Shown: positions 37,916 through 51,435, counted from the stretch's first letter. The stretch: 64,000 bases of DNA from Gymnogyps californianus (GCF_018139145.2 NC_059471.1:213051494-213115493); one strand, 5' to 3'. Notes: generated from the sequence alone by a model not told the origin. Numbers and translations are program-made.

Positions 37916-38334
37916 GAGTGTGAGGAGTCCTCCCCCTGAGGAGAAAGGAGCAGCAGAGACAACGTGGGATGAACTGACCACAACCCCCATTCCCCGTCCC
38001 CCTGCACCACTGGTGGGGAGGGGGTAGAGAATTCAGGAGCAAAGCTGAGCCCGGGAGGAAGGGAGAGGCGGGAGGAGGGTGTGTTTCTAAGATACGGTTC
38101 TATTTTTCATCATCCTACTCAGATTTGGTTGTTAACAAATTAAATTGGTTTATTTTTCCCCCCAAATCGAGTCTGTTTTGCCTGTGACCATAAGTGGTGA
38201 GTGATCCCTCCCTGTCCTTGTCTCGACCCACGAGATTTTTTTTGGTGTATTTTCTCCTCCCCATCCCGCCGGCGGGGAGGAGTGAGCGAGCGGCTGCGTG
38301 GTGCTTTGTTGCCGGCTGGGCTTAAACCACGATA

Positions 38335-39748
38335 GCTGGATTCATTTGTCATTTGCCAACTGACACTTCTGAGAATCTGGCTAGACGTTTATATTAATTT
38401 CTCTTATTTTGTCTAACTTTTCTTATCCTCGCCAGTATACAGGACATTCTTGCAAAGACAATGATGTTAATCTTGTTCCTTGTCCAGCTCCAAAGGACTG
38501 TCTTGTCTTATGGTGTTATTTTACCATGGTGAGAGGATCATGCACTGGATCACAGGGATCTTCTATGTAGCTTTTATGGCCAACTACAGCTGTAGCTTAC
38601 TGCGCTGTTATTTGGAGACCTCAAATGAGGAGTCACCACGGTCATGTCAGAACATGAAGAATACAGTCCCCTAAATCAATAAATAAGGAGCAAGTCACTT
38701 TGGGCTACTGACACTTTAAAAACAATGATTTATCTGGTGGACTCCCAAGATGAGGCCAGGAGCACTTCAGCCTCCCTTTGACCTAGAGAATTATTTCTTC
38801 TCAGCTGTGAATGAGGTAACAGCTTTAGCCAATGCTTTGGAGAGTCTTCTGTCCTCAGCACCATTTCTTTTGTTATGCAGGCTGAAGATGATTCAAATGG
38901 TTTTCAGCTGAAGATGATTCAAATGGTTTTCAGCTATGTTTTTCCTTCTTCTTGTCCAATGCTCTCCTGGCCCCAAGGCCATGTCAGACAGTGGGGTTTG
39001 CTCCATAGCAGCTGTGTATCTGGGTTTCCTCCAGCAACAAGCAGGCTGAAGGGGCAGGATGGAAACTGCAATATGTGCTAGAATATACTCACATGGAGTC
39101 AACTGCGAACCAAAATGACGAGGTACAGCAGTGGTGCATGTCCTCATCTCAGTCAGCAGGGAGCTCCCATGGCCTGGGTGTGCACAACACATGAGCACTG
39201 TGGAGTGTACTCACTGTACTCCATGTCACAACGTACACCCTGCCAAAGGAATATCATAGCACTGGATCCTTTTACTTTTAAAAATTATTCAGCATTAAAC
39301 CTCATAATTTTGGTACCATTACATTTTATGCAGTAGCCATATAATTTCATCATTTCTTACTTACATACTAATGGTTGGTAATACTGCATATAGCTGTAAA
39401 AATAAAATGAAAGAACACCTAATCCACAAATTGGATGAATGATAATCACAATTTAACATTACAAAACATCTCAGCACAGGAAAGATGCTAGGTATTTGTC
39501 CAGCTTTAAGTAGGTGTTTACAATCTACTAAAAGGATACAAATGTGTGAGTGCATTAGAGAGATCAGAATAAAAAAGACATAAATATCTAAATTTAGTAG
39601 AGGGACTGTAATGAATAGGAAATAAAGATATGCTTAAATTTAAGTGTGAGTTTAAGTGTTTTGCTGAACTAGGGTTTCAATAATTAATTTTGAGGAAACT
39701 CGTGGTTGTCTGCATGTCTACTAACTCGGTAATAAAAACCATTAGTAA
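38335..39748. other. Unique non-coding DNA with a short tandem duplication
   Basis: No gene is recognised between the LTR and the CR1 pair. Frames of 60-101 codons near 38893-39198 show no motif. The perfect 26-base duplication at 38881 lies here. Confidence 0.55.
38881..38932. repeat. Perfect 26-base tandem duplication
   Basis: A 26-base unit beginning GCTGAAGATGATTCAAATGG is present twice with no mismatch (38881-38906 and 38907-38932), plus three bases of a third copy. The absence of any difference implies a recent event or an assembly artefact. Because 26 is not a multiple of three, it would shift a reading frame. Confidence 0.9.
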
Positions 39749-40025
39749 TTCATAGAATCATAGAATCATAGAATGGGTTGGAAGGGATCTTTAAAGGTCA
39801 TCTACTCCAACCCCCCTGCAATGAGCAGGGACATCCTCAACTAGATCAGGTTGCACAGAGCCCCGTCCAACCTGACCTTGAATGTTTCCAGGGATGGGGC
39901 ATCTACAACCTCTCTGGGCAACCTGTTCCAGTGTCTCACTACCCTCATTGTAAAACATTTCTTCCTTATATCTAGTATGAACCTACCCTCTTCTAGTTTA
40001 AAATCATTACCCATTGTTGAGCTCT
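39749..40025 (-). mobile_element. CR1 LINE 3' fragment, minus strand
   Basis: The left edge shows the CR1 terminal octamer in tandem (CATAGAATCATAGAATCAT), then GGGTTGGAAGGGATC and CATCTACTCCAACCCCCCTG. The segment continues through the typical GATGGGGCATCTACAACCTC and GGCAACCTGTTCCAGTG to about CATTACCCATTGTT. Only the 3' UTR and the last codons of ORF2 remain. The intact terminal octamers make it one of the younger copies here. Confidence 0.92.
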
Positions 40026-40136
40026 TCTGGATTTTTTTTCAAAAATTACTTTGTCACTAGCAGAATGGCAAGCGAATGGGTGGCATTTTCAAATACGCTG
40101 ACAAAGGACACAGGAATAGAAAGTTAGCAGAGACTT

Positions 40137-40965
40137 CATCGGATCTTAGAACATAGGATGGGAGGAACGTCAGGAGATCTCTGTTTCAACCCTGCTCCTT
40201 CATATCAGGGCCATCTATGAGATTTGACCAGGTGGCTCAGGACTTTGCCAACCAGGTCTTGAAAAGCTCCAAGGACAACCTGTTCCAGTGCCTGACTGTC
40301 CTCATTTTTCCGTATATGTGTTCTGAATCTCTCTTTGTCTTACACCCATGATCTCTTGTCCTCCCACCATGCTCCACTTTTAAGAGCCTGACTTTGTCTT
40401 CTTGATGACCTCCTTGTAGGTATGGGCAGGATGCTGTTACCTCCTCCTGAAGCTGTCTCTTCTCCAGGCCAAACAAGCCCAGGTCCCCCAGCATCTTGTG
40501 AAGGGCAATTACTCCAGTTCCTGCTCCCCCCCCACCTCACTTGGTGGCCCATCACTGAATTCATGCCAGTTTACCAATGCCTTTCTTTTTTGGATGTCCC
40601 AAAACTGGATGTAGTATTGTAGCTGTGGGCTAATGACTGTCAGTTAGAGAGGAGTAATCACTTCCCTCCAACTCCTGGCTCTGCTCCTGCATCAGCAATC
40701 CAGAAAGCTGTTGCTCTTTGCTGCCAGGGCATGCTGCTCACTTATATTAAGCTATTTGTCCCCCGGGACCTCCGAGTCCTTTTCAACAGAGCTGCTCCCC
40801 AGCTGTGCAGTGATAACTCATATAAGGTGCAGAATTTTGCATTTTTTCCCCTGCTGACTTTCAAGAAGTTCCTGTTGGCCCTGTCCTCCAACCTGTCTAG
40901 ATCCCTCTGAGTGGCAACCTTGCCCTTGAATGCGGTGACTGCTCCCCAATTTGATGAAAAAGCTC
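40137..40965 (-). mobile_element. Older CR1 LINE fragment, minus strand
   Basis: This is a diverged CR1 in the same orientation, about 110 bases beyond the previous one. The left end AGAACATAGGATGGGAGG is a decayed terminus. Minus-strand translation gives GDLGLFGLEKRQLQEEV, YLQGGHQEDKVRLLKV and VRHWNRLSLELFKTWL, the C-terminal landmarks of CR1 ORF2. The right part (CCAACCTGTCTAGATCCCTC, TGGCAACCTTGCCCTTGAATG) matches the region just after the catalytic box. Its end near 40965 is 5' truncation. Many indels; not functional. Confidence 0.85.
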
Positions 40966-40969
40966 ATAC

Positions 40970-43900
40970 AAATGGTACCTTAGAACGTTTGTCAAATTGA
41001 TTTTTTCAGTACAGGTTTCATCAAAAATAAAAATAAATATAGTATTACTTATTATTTTCTGTAATAAAAATTATTTGACATCTTTCCACAAAAAGCAGAA
41101 TTTTCTTACCTGAATGAAGAGCCCTTAGGCAAAATGTTAGGGTATCCTTGGTTTGAGAAGGCTTGCAGTTTGGTTCAAGCTCTGTCTCAGCTCACTAGCT
41201 GAGCTTGGCTTAATAGCAATAGGTAGTGACTATTGCTCAGTGTAACAGAAGAAATGTATCTTTAACTGCACCAAAAAAGAAAAAAGTTCCAAGAAAAAAT
41301 ACTTGGCTCCTCTCCTGCAGCCACTGCTGAAGCGAACACTGAATAAAAGAGAGAAGAAAACAAAGCATCACAAAGGAAAAATCAGCTCCTCTTATGTCTT
41401 CATCATAGCTGACTAAAGTTGGATTTCAAAGTACTTTTCAAGCTGTTTGGATACACATCAACTTGTAAGGGTAAAGGGAAGAAAAAAGGAAAGGAAAGAA
41501 ACTCACTAGCTTTTCAGCCCAGAGCGCCAATGAATTATATTTTTCCCCATGTTTCTTTGCAAGTCTGCTCTCTCTTTTTTGTACAATTTTATTTATGTGG
41601 CAAAGTATTAACTCAGCAGTAAGCTAACAGCCACATGGAGTTATGAGAGGACACATTTGACTTTTCTGCTGAAACACGATATTCTTTATGAAACAATAGA
41701 TTGTACAGAGGAAATAATGATTCCTGGGAGACCGAATGTCTCAGGGGGCTGGGATGTGCAACGGGGCTTTCAATTTCTACCTCAGCACTTTGCATGTCAA
41801 CCAGATTAGTAATGACCTGAAACTCCCGTCTCACACCTCGGCAATTCCTCATGCTTTGCCATTTGTAAGGGAGCATTGGGAATGGACTGTTGCTTCTCAT
41901 TTAGGGAACAGAAGGGAAACCAAATTATTTCCCCTCTTGTTCTGCTATAGCAAAAGTAAAGGCTTTGTTTTCATTGTAGTTTAAACCCTCAAGTCCTTGA
42001 CGAGAATCTCTGAATGCTCTCATGAGGCCATTTGGGCTGTTCTCCCTGCAGAACCATGTCCTGACCATGGCATCATTAGATGCTTCACCCACCAGTTTCC
42101 TAATTCCCCCTCGGATGTTAGACCAGGCCACAAAATGACAGTATGTAAAAGCAAGCTTAAGGTAATTTAGAGAAGCTATTAGCATACTCAAAATAGGCTT
42201 GTTAGTGGCAGAACACGAGGTTTGCTATCAGCAGAACTGGTTGAAGTGATAACTCCTGAATCCTGCAAAGAGCTTTTAGTAAGACTCGTGTATAGACTTA
42301 ACAGGGACTGAACCATTCAAAACTGTCCGGCTGTCTGGACTGTTCATGTGCACGATGGCTTGTGATAGTTTGAGCTGTATTATAGAGGTTACAGAGAGCA
42401 GTGCTTTTAAAAAATGTGAAGAGGAAGTGTCTGTAACCTGCGTGTAACCTTGCTGTCAGGTGGCCTGTTTACCAGCTGTAGTACAGAAAGGGCTTTTAGG
42501 CTTAGTCTCACAGTGTTCTTGTTATATTTAGCTGCAACAGGAGCTTACATTTAGTTATCCAGTAGGGAAACATTTGGTATAAGCTCCTTTTGTAATTCAT
42601 GGAAAGGCAGAGAGGTGTTCCAGAGTATGTATTTTAATCTAAAATAAGTGTTCATGATGAGCAAGATCATTTGCCCTCTGGAAGTGGTTATCCCTTTCCA
42701 TTTCCTAAAGAAAGAGTACAGACAATTGGCACAGACAAAACAAAAAACTTTTACATAGTTTATATGAGATGAGGTCCTCAAAACTTGCATCATGGCCATG
42801 AGTTCCCTTCTGCCTTACAGAGTCACCTTAAGGAAATTCAAGGCAAACCAGTATTCCACAGACAATGTTAACTAGTCTTAATGGTAGCATTTTGCATCTA
42901 TATAATGGAAAGGAAATCCATTAGAAAAATGGAATTCATAATGGAAAAAAGTGGTCAAAGATTTGTGAAGCGGGATGGAATAAATGCGGGGAAGGATCCT
43001 GGAACCTAAGGTATTTTTCAGTACCTTTGAATATACAGAACTCAATGCTACAGCATTTATTTTCTCAATGTAAAATACGACTCCTAGCTATACACCTTTC
43101 TGCATAACAGAGAACAACCTACCAGTGCTGTTGCTCCAAGACCTGTATGTCTAAGTCATGCAATAGGAGGCTGTATTTTGATTAAGGAGTCCAAGCCCTA
43201 TTGACTGTCTCTTGAGTTTCCCAGCCTTTTGGGAACAAAACAATACCAGTGATGGGAAGTGGGAATGTGGAATAATCCCCACAGTAATTAACAGCCTGGA
43301 GCAGTTGCTAAGTAGGTGTTCATTCCACTGTGTTGTGGGAAAATCACAGTCCTTCTAAAGGTAAGGTGGCCTCACATAACCATGTTTCATTTAAATCTTG
43401 CTAAGCAAAAATCCAAGTTTCTAATAGCCTCTTCAAGTTTTTTTCTAAATGTCTCGGCAACCTTTATGTTTACAGGTTTTCTTTTCATCCCATCCACTTC
43501 TTTCTCTAGCCTTGGTATAAATTTCTCTTAATATAAAAGTTGCCTGGTAGCAACAGAAGATACATTTCAGAAAAGGATTTTGAAACAGGGGAGGAGGAGA
43601 GTTGAAAAGATTTTATACTCTTCCCATCTCTCAGCACCTTTTACTGTGACACCTCTCAGAGAGGGCCACACTTCAGCTTGATGGTGAAACGTCTCCTTAG
43701 CATCCAGACGATGTCTTCTGTTTGATAAACAGTCAGGGAATTGGATAAGAGAACAGCTTACAGCAAGTATGGCAGAAATGGCAGGACGTAGATTCAATTT
43801 CTCCAAGAGTGCTTGAATACTTAGTTATAATAGAGCTAAATATTATCTGTTGTAGTGTCCTGATGTGTATATTGACTTGTTTTCCTTTGTGCCAAGAACT

Positions 43901-46900
43901 TTCATAGTATCTTTATTATCAGCACTTGCAGAACAGGGCAACACTTGTTTGAACTCAATCTGTGGTTTTGAATTTGTCAGGTACAAGAGGACAATTGTGC
44001 AATGCTATTCTTCATTTTTTAAGTGACAGTAGGTATGTTCAAACTGTCTGTGTGATCTGGATCAGAACCAAGGGCTTTGTGATTTTCTGTCCAAAGTTGT
44101 GACTACATTCAGAGAAATCCAAATGTGTCGCAAAACCATTTAAAGTGATTAACAATACCCACAAGTAAGTGACAAAAGTCATTACTTCCAGGCCTGTTAT
44201 CTGCTCCTGAGGTAATATGTGCAGGAGCAGACTGCTGACTGAGTTGAAAAGCCAGTAGATTCTCTGTTTGGTCTGGCAGGGAGGCAGAAGGAGCAAAATT
44301 CCTCACTGTTTCCTTGATCCTTGATTTTCTACCAGTATAGAGAGTCATTTTCAGCAGGATCACAGAGTGCTCCTCCCTGACAGTGTCCCACTTCCTGTTG
44401 TGGTCTTTTTGATGTGGGAAAGAAGAGCTCTTCACCCTCTAGGCTGACAACATATATCTTCCAAAAAATGTTTTGGTTATTTACCTTTGCTGGGGATATA
44501 GGTCTCATTGTTGCCACTGTTTTCTTCCTCACTGACCTTCAGATCTGCTCTTTCTTGTACTTTTCCTTAAAAGAGGGGTATGCAGTCTGTATCCCAGCTG
44601 GATGTAAAAGCCTGTACACTCTACACTAATAAAGAGAAACAGAGATCTAACCTGGATGGTTTGAATTGTCCTTTAGCAATACTTGTGTTCCTGGGGCAAT
44701 CAATGGATACAGAGACTTGACATAGGAAGAATGCATAATCCTATGGCCTTCTGCCTCTCCTCATAGAACATCCTGACAAATAAGATGCTTGTCTTGGGAA
44801 GGGTGGACCAGTGCTTTCAGGACTATGCACCTAAAATTCCACCACCTGTCAGTCTAAGGTAGATATGGTACAAACATTAGATTTTGCTCTATGTCATATC
44901 CTACAGCCCTAGATTTTGAGGTTGGAGGGACAGCGATGAGCTTCATTCCAAACCAACACGAACCTTATCATAATAATCCAGAATTCCACAGATTGAACGG
45001 TGATAACTTGTCTCTTTCCTAAAGCTGTAATTTTGTTCTTTCCTGTAAAAAAAAAGGCACTGTAGGTTTTCAACATTTAAGATTTCCCTGCCTCCCCAAT
45101 TTGTCTTGTCATTGTTAAATCTTATCTCTACTTCTTTGTTTCCACCATTCTTTTTAAAGAATCATAATTGGTACGATTATCCTTGCTATGAGAATAATTA
45201 GCTATAGCTTTTTGACACATTAAATGGGGAACGTTACATTTTAAGCAGCAGGCACTGAAACACTAAACAATACTGCTTTGAATAGGACCATAGAGAAGAG
45301 GCTCAGGTGAAACAATTGCTAATTTTAGCAACCTGAACTTTATACCTTTACAGAAGAAAATTAATCTCACAGTAGTTTTTGGCTGTGAAATAGACAAAGC
45401 ACTTTGGCCTCTTTTTAAAATAGACCTTTGATATTTTCGGTGATGGAAGATGGTTGCACAGTGAATCATCCCCTGATGTGTCCAAAAGAGCCTTGCTCAT
45501 ACAATAAAAAGAAAATGTTTGATTCCTCTCCTGTGTGGCTGGTTAAGTCAAATATCGTCTAATGCAAATAGCATCATCCAGCAACACTTGCATTTTAGAT
45601 ATGAAATCTCTCAACAGAGAACTGGGCGATGTCACATCTCAAGAAATAAATGTTACTGAATTTTAAGTGCTCTAGCATTGAAAACTCTGTTCCATGTTTA
45701 GCAAAACTAATTGTAAGAAACAGGCACACACGGGTACCTGTATGATATTTGAGAGGAGTCAGTTTAGTCTTGGTAGCTGCCAAAACATCCTTCCTCTACT
45801 GAACATAATAGGAATTTCCATTGCCTTTGACAAGACTATTTTGAGACAGTCAGTTGTTCACCTTGCTGAGGTATTTTAGGTTTTCAGAAAGGCCACCAGA
45901 AAAACTGTAGGCCTAAGAAGCTTGCTTAGTGTAAGTGGATTACAGGGATGAATTGGTCTAGTAATCATCCTGTTAACAGCATGGCTGTGATGAGCCTTTT
46001 TTCTTAGTTAAAGAGGAGAATGAAGATGTGATAATTCTATTGAAATAGCAGGTTTTAATTGTTTGCTAGAACTGACTTTGGTCAGCAGTGAACTGCAGTA
46101 TTATTGTAATAATATAACTCAGTGTTCAACAGTAGTAAGTAAATGATGACGTAAGTTTGATGGAACTAATTGCTGTAACTAACATAATTGACACCTTAAT
46201 ATATTGGAAAATAGTATTAAGAAATTATTTAAAAAACAACATGTTAAGTAAATTAAAAATGGCTTAATTAATGGAGTTATTACCTTTGCAGCTTTTCCCA
46301 GGTTGTTGTTTCTGCCAAGCAATGTTAAGCTAAACAAGATAAAAAATTACTTGGATTTCAGCAATAAAGAACATTGACTTCGTTTCTACTTAAATAAGTC
46401 TCTGACTTCTATCCTGACTTTAGGACGATTCATCTGAAGCAAACCTAGTAAAGCTAAGAGGTATTATTCAGACCCTCATCTAAACTGATAGCTAATATGG
46501 GCTTAAATAAAGACCTTGGGATTTAAATTCCCGAAACACGCTTGAAACAGTTTCAGCCATGGGTTAGCACTTAAAAAATGAATTCACTTCTTGCCATCCT
46601 GGTTTCTTCTGGTATGCATAGTGGTACCTCAGCAGTCTGGGTAGGAAACATCTCCTCAGGGAGCAGGAATCTCAGGACTTCGAGCTTCCTTTTTCCATCT
46701 GAATATTCAGCAGAAAAGAAATCCAGCTTCTTGCTCTGCACTAAGCACATAGTTATTAAAAGAAGAAATAGGAAATGGCAGTCAGTTTGAAGCACATTAT
46801 AGGACTGAGAAATATATGATCAGTTCCTGGAATTGCTGCATCTGTTGTTCTGCAAACTTGAGCAGTTTATTTGACTCTCTGTGTCTTAATGACTGTAAGT

Positions 46901-47855
46901 GGAACTGGGGGTAAATCTTGTTTTCGTCCCAAGTAAGATTACATATCCCCAAAGCAAGTCTTCCATTCTTTGCTCATCGTAGCTAATTGTATTGCAAATT
47001 CTGTAGTGCAAGGATTAATTATTATTATGTGCTTTTCATCTGGCACATTGGGCCATAACTGTGCTACCACAGTATAAACAAAGTACAGCAAAATTACAGG
47101 TACTTTAGATCCCCAGAAGAAGACTAAAAAATTAGCAAGTGCTCTTGATTCTTAATTCTACTTCATTCTGCCAGATACTTAATTCTATTTTGTTCTGCCA
47201 GAATATATGGTACTTCCATAACCCTCTTCCATTTTGCTTAAATTATATAATTGTTAATTATCTCAGACATTTTGCATCCGCTGATTATTTGTCCACAAAG
47301 AAATGTGCAGTTTACACATGGCTGCATGCCCAGTTGATTGCCCTTCTAAACTAGACATTACCAGAACCAGGGCCGTATCATTAAGAGGACACTTTCTCTT
47401 TCAGAATACAACTGAAACTGCCTTGCCTTTTTCTTTCTTTGGAAGGTGTGTTCAGGGTCCTCCCCTGTTAGAGATGCTTTTCAACTTCTGTCACTATTTT
47501 GACATTTTGATGCATCACTGGGGAATGCTGAAATAGTTGGTTTGACACTGGTGTCACAACCTTCCATCTTTGCGTGAAAGCATCTATTACTGTATTTCCA
47601 CATCTAACCACAATCTAGACACTCATGACAAACCACAATAGTCATGTTAGCCCAAGTGAAGGAGTGAAAAAGAAAATCTTCACAGCTCACTGGCAAATCA
47701 CCTTGACTCTGCTAAAGCAAGATGTGAGTGCTGATATTTCACAGAGTCCCTTGGAACCAAAGCAACTCACCATGCTAAAGGAAAGGGGCAAATGACGTGA
47801 AAAAATAAGTGAGGTTTTTGGATCTATGGGGAAAAAGAATCCCAGTAAGAATGGC
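40970..47855. other. Unique non-coding DNA
   Basis: No gene is recognised. Frames such as the minus-strand 108 codons at 44109-44435 overlap two other open frames and lack motifs. Donor-like CAG/GTAAGA on the minus strand at about 41105 has no acceptor partner. Confidence 0.5.
46855..46900 (+). repeat. Possible MIR-like relic
   Basis: CTTGAGCAGTTTATTTGACT then CTCTGTGTCTTAATGACTG resembles the MIR segment CCTTGGGCAAGTCACTTAACC, TCTCTGTGCCTCAGTTTCC. Too short and diverged to be sure. Confidence 0.35.
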
Positions 47856-47860
47856 TATAC

Positions 47861-48036
47861 ACTGGAACAGGTGGGATGGGTTTATGGAATCTCCATCCTT
47901 GGAAATTTTCATAACTCATCTGGAAAATACTCTGAGGAACCTTATCTAATGTCAAAATTAACTCTCCATCGTGCAGGGTGTTGGACTAGGTGAACTACAG
48001 AGGTCCCCTCTGCCTAAAATACTATGTGATTCTAGG
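47861..48036 (+). mobile_element. CR1 LINE 3'-end fragment, plus strand
   Basis: ACTGGAACAGGTGGGATGG, GGAATCTCCATCCTTGGAA, ATTTTCATAACTCATCTGGA, GTTGGACTAGGTGAACTACA, GAGGTCCCCTCTGCCT and the terminal ATGTGATTCTAGG correspond in order to the CR1 3' region. Only the last 170 or so bases are present, moderately diverged, ending at the usual terminus. Confidence 0.85.
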
Positions 48037-51000
48037 ATTTGTTCTGCCTACCCCTCTCATCGAGTACAGAGGGCACTTCCATGACCAGCTTTGACTGCAT
48101 GTCTAACTTTTAGATGATTAGGTTAAATGAGATAAAGCCCATTCTAAGGCTGAGGGAACTTGGAAGAATGTAGAGGAAGTATGCAAATTAACACTAGAAA
48201 ACAGATACAGTTCAACTATTGTATCAGGAACCTGTGTGCTCAAGCATGACAGAGACCAGCAGGAAAGCCAAAATTCAGACAAGTTCTTTAGAAATTATGT
48301 GTGGAGAATATATGCTGTAATCTCAGACACCAGTACCACTGCAATTAAATAACAGGAAAAAGTATGATGAAAAAGTATTATCCTCAGTACCACAAGGCTT
48401 GTATCAAATCCAACTTCTAAATATCTATAGGGAGGTGAGATGCATCCCATCTTCTTGGCAGAATTGAGTCTACCTGGTGAAAAAAAGTAATTTATTCCCT
48501 CTTTAAGGAATGTATATTTCTTTGAAGTCAGTTCGGTTTAGTTTCTCCCTATAAAAGCAGCAGAGAGAGAAAACCATCTCAACAGCACAGTACAGTCCAT
48601 TTAACATCTGTCTCTCCTTCTGGACACGTTTCTTTCTACCCATTCGCCACATGGGGAAATTAAGACAACCATGATTCTAATGTAATTCCCTTAGGTACAT
48701 AAAGGCAGATGTAGCAAAGGCCACTGTCTGCATTAAGAATTGGTGCAGAGTAGCTACTTTGGTATAACTTCATATCCTTACTTAGTGAGCATTGATTTCT
48801 CCATGTAGGCTTCCCCTCAAGCTCTGCATGTTTCAACACTATGGGGATACTATGTATTATCTTGAACAGAAAGTCATTACATTAACAAGATGACATGTAA
48901 AGGAAAGTAGGAAAAAAGATGGCATAGAGCTATTACTTTGGAAAAAGAAATTGCTCCTTAATTTTTAAGTCTTCTAAAAAATTCAGATTTATTTTTTTTT
49001 TTTCTTCTTCTTAGTAGTTATTTTTGGGCTTTCAATTGACTGATATACACTCAGCAATGTTTCTATGGTTTCCTTCCTGGTAGTTTTTTGGAATATACAT
49101 TGAAAATTTGGCAGTCATATGGTATTTCTTTATATTGGGTATGCTAACTATCAGATTTTTACTGAGATGGCTATGAAAATCTCAGTAGCAAAGGCATAGA
49201 AAAACTACTGTTCAGAATTCTGCCTTCTCTCGTCAAAAGCAAAAAGAGTATACATACTGCACATCGCTCAGTTTGTAAGCTCAGACTGGATAATCACAGG
49301 CATACTTTTAAGGCCCAAGCTCAGTCCTCTCTTTCTCTACTACTGCATCTTGCTGTCACTCATTACATCACCGATAAAATTATTTGACAAGATCCTCGGG
49401 CCAAGAACTATTTATTTGTTTTGCAAAATGCCCAGTTAACTAAAGTAGCTAAATCAAATAATAGTGTTGGGTGAGAAAGTGGGTGGCTCTGATAGAGCCG
49501 TTTTGCTGTCAAAGGCAATTGTTTGCAAATCCATAACCACACTTACATTTGGCATAACATCATGGACTATTTTGCTGTACTGCATTTTAAAAAAGGGGGA
49601 GATATATTCATGATATTGAACACTTTTATATATTACTATTTTCCAGCTCTTAAAAAAACCCCTTCATTTAGGATTTTCCTAAGCTTTAAACTGTGGGAGC
49701 TGCTCTTTTAATTGGCTAACCACCACTTAAGGTGTAGACAGCAATAGAAGAGCCTGATTGTACCACATATAAGCATATCTGTTCTAGCTTTACTTCAGAT
49801 TATCTTGCTGAAAATATAAATGACCAGGTAGTATCATCCTCTTCCTTAGTAGACTAACAGCCCAGAGACTCCTGTTGTGGTTCAAGCCTATGCTGAAACC
49901 CAGGCAGCTGCATTTTCTCTGCTGCTGTTATCCAATTAGCTAACAATTAAACAATTGGTTAATTATCTGATTAACTAACTGTAGCTGACTCTCTGTACTA
50001 TGGTTGTTCCTTCATTTTACTGTGTGTAGAATAGACATGGCTTATTGCTTTTAGATCTGGTCGCAATCCGCCATTGGTGGGTTATCTTTATTACTGATTT
50101 TGCTTGCATTCAGTGTTGAACATTCTTTAAAACTTAGCATATTTTAGCCAATACATTATAAGATCCTACCTATTTTCGCAAGCCAAAGTAGTGCTTACTA
50201 TTGCCTATTTCATCTAAGTGGGACTCCAACCAGGTATCAGACCAAAAGTGGGAAAGATTTTGATTCATATGCCTCAGAAGATAACTGCTATTTGGAATTT
50301 TCTTTACCTGGTTCTTCTGGCATAACCTGTCTTACTGGAATTCACAAGAATATGAGATCTCTTGGGTACTAATTCAGTATCTGTGGCACTGAACGCTCAT
50401 CTGCAGTGATTCTGTGTTCAGATGCACGGAGTTGCAATTATAGTCATCTTAGGAGATAAAATATTACTTTTTCTGCATGTTGGTGTGCATGCTAGTACTT
50501 GATTTTGGGAACCTGTTAATATGGAAGACCTCGACATGATGCAGTCAGTTGCAGAAGTAACCATTGGTGTCTTCAGTTTCCTAATTCTGTATTTATTTGT
50601 GAATAGTGTGTGATTATAAAGAAAGATACCGATTCTTTCCTTTCAGTTGTAATACTGTATGTTGCTTAAAACAGTTGCCAATATTAAAAAGAAATGGTTA
50701 ATGCATTCCTTGCTGTGTATTTCAATACCTAGTCACGATTAAATTCCTACTGGTCAAATTTTCCTTTGGTATATTGGCTAAAGCATTTGTTAGGCTGACA
50801 GATATGGATATAATTTATAGATTTCTAAGTAAGCAAACAGGGAACATGTATAAATATAGATCTCTACAGTAAGAGTCAAGAGTATGAGCCAATGAATGGA
50901 TGCACTTTGATATACTGTGAAGTTCTGGTGTCCTCTTTAACCACAATTATTTGATGAAGGTTTTTAGCTTTTTAAACTAATATTCCTCATTGACTGTGAA

Positions 51001-51158
51001 ACAGCAGCAGCTTGGAAAAGGAAGGGAAAGTAATAAACAGCATCTGTTTTACTGAACAATCTGCTGGAATTAGACTTCCGCTAACGTATAGAAGAATGAA
51101 CTGGAAATTTATCCAGCAATAACAACAAAAAAGTGTTCAAAGATGATTAATCTTATAA
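48037..51158. other. Unique non-coding DNA
   Basis: No gene and no bounded repeat are seen, apart from T-rich runs near 48985-49010. All frames are under 63 codons. Confidence 0.55.
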
Positions 51159-51427
51159 GTCTGTGTCGTGGTTTTGGGTGGGATAGAGTTAATTTTCTTC
51201 TTAGTAGCTGGTACAGTGCTGTGTTTTGGTTTTAGTGTGAGAATAATGTTGATAACACACTGATGTTTTAGTTGTTGCTAAGTAGCGCTTATCCTAAGTT
51301 AAGGACTTTTCAGTTTCCCATGCTCTGCCAGCAAGCAGGTGTGCAAGGAGCTGGGAGGGAGCAGAGCCAGGGCAGCTGACCCGAACTAGCCAAAGGGATA
51401 TTCCATACCATGGAATGTCATGCCCAG

Positions 51428-51435
51428 TATATAAA
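51428..51435 (+). promoter_or_regulatory. LTR TATA box
   Basis: TATATAAA in the conserved context GCCCAG...CTGGGGGGAG, identical in the copy at 59876. Core promoter of the LTR, about 265 bases from its start. Confidence 0.7.

Larger units (their letters stand above)
37379..38334 (+). mobile_element. Long solo LTR of a second avian ERV type
   Basis: It starts TGTGTTGGGTTTGTGCAG and ends GGCTTAAACCACGATA, about 956 bases. U3 holds GAAGCTTCCCTGG and a TATTTAAG box. A purine-rich leader (about 37550-37640) and degenerate tandem copies of CCCACGCTGGAGCAG follow. The last 110 bases (from CTCGACCCACGAG onward) are clearly related to the 3' ends of the LTRs at 51164 and 59612, although the rest is not. 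Flanks are GCTAA and GCTGG, an imperfect 5-base match, so the exact ends are less sure than for the other LTRs. No internal retroviral genes adjoin it. Confidence 0.88.

Noticed and set aside
37650..38027. 125-codon plus-strand and 106-107-codon minus-strand frames
   Set aside because: They lie wholly within the long LTR and are produced by its tandem repeats.
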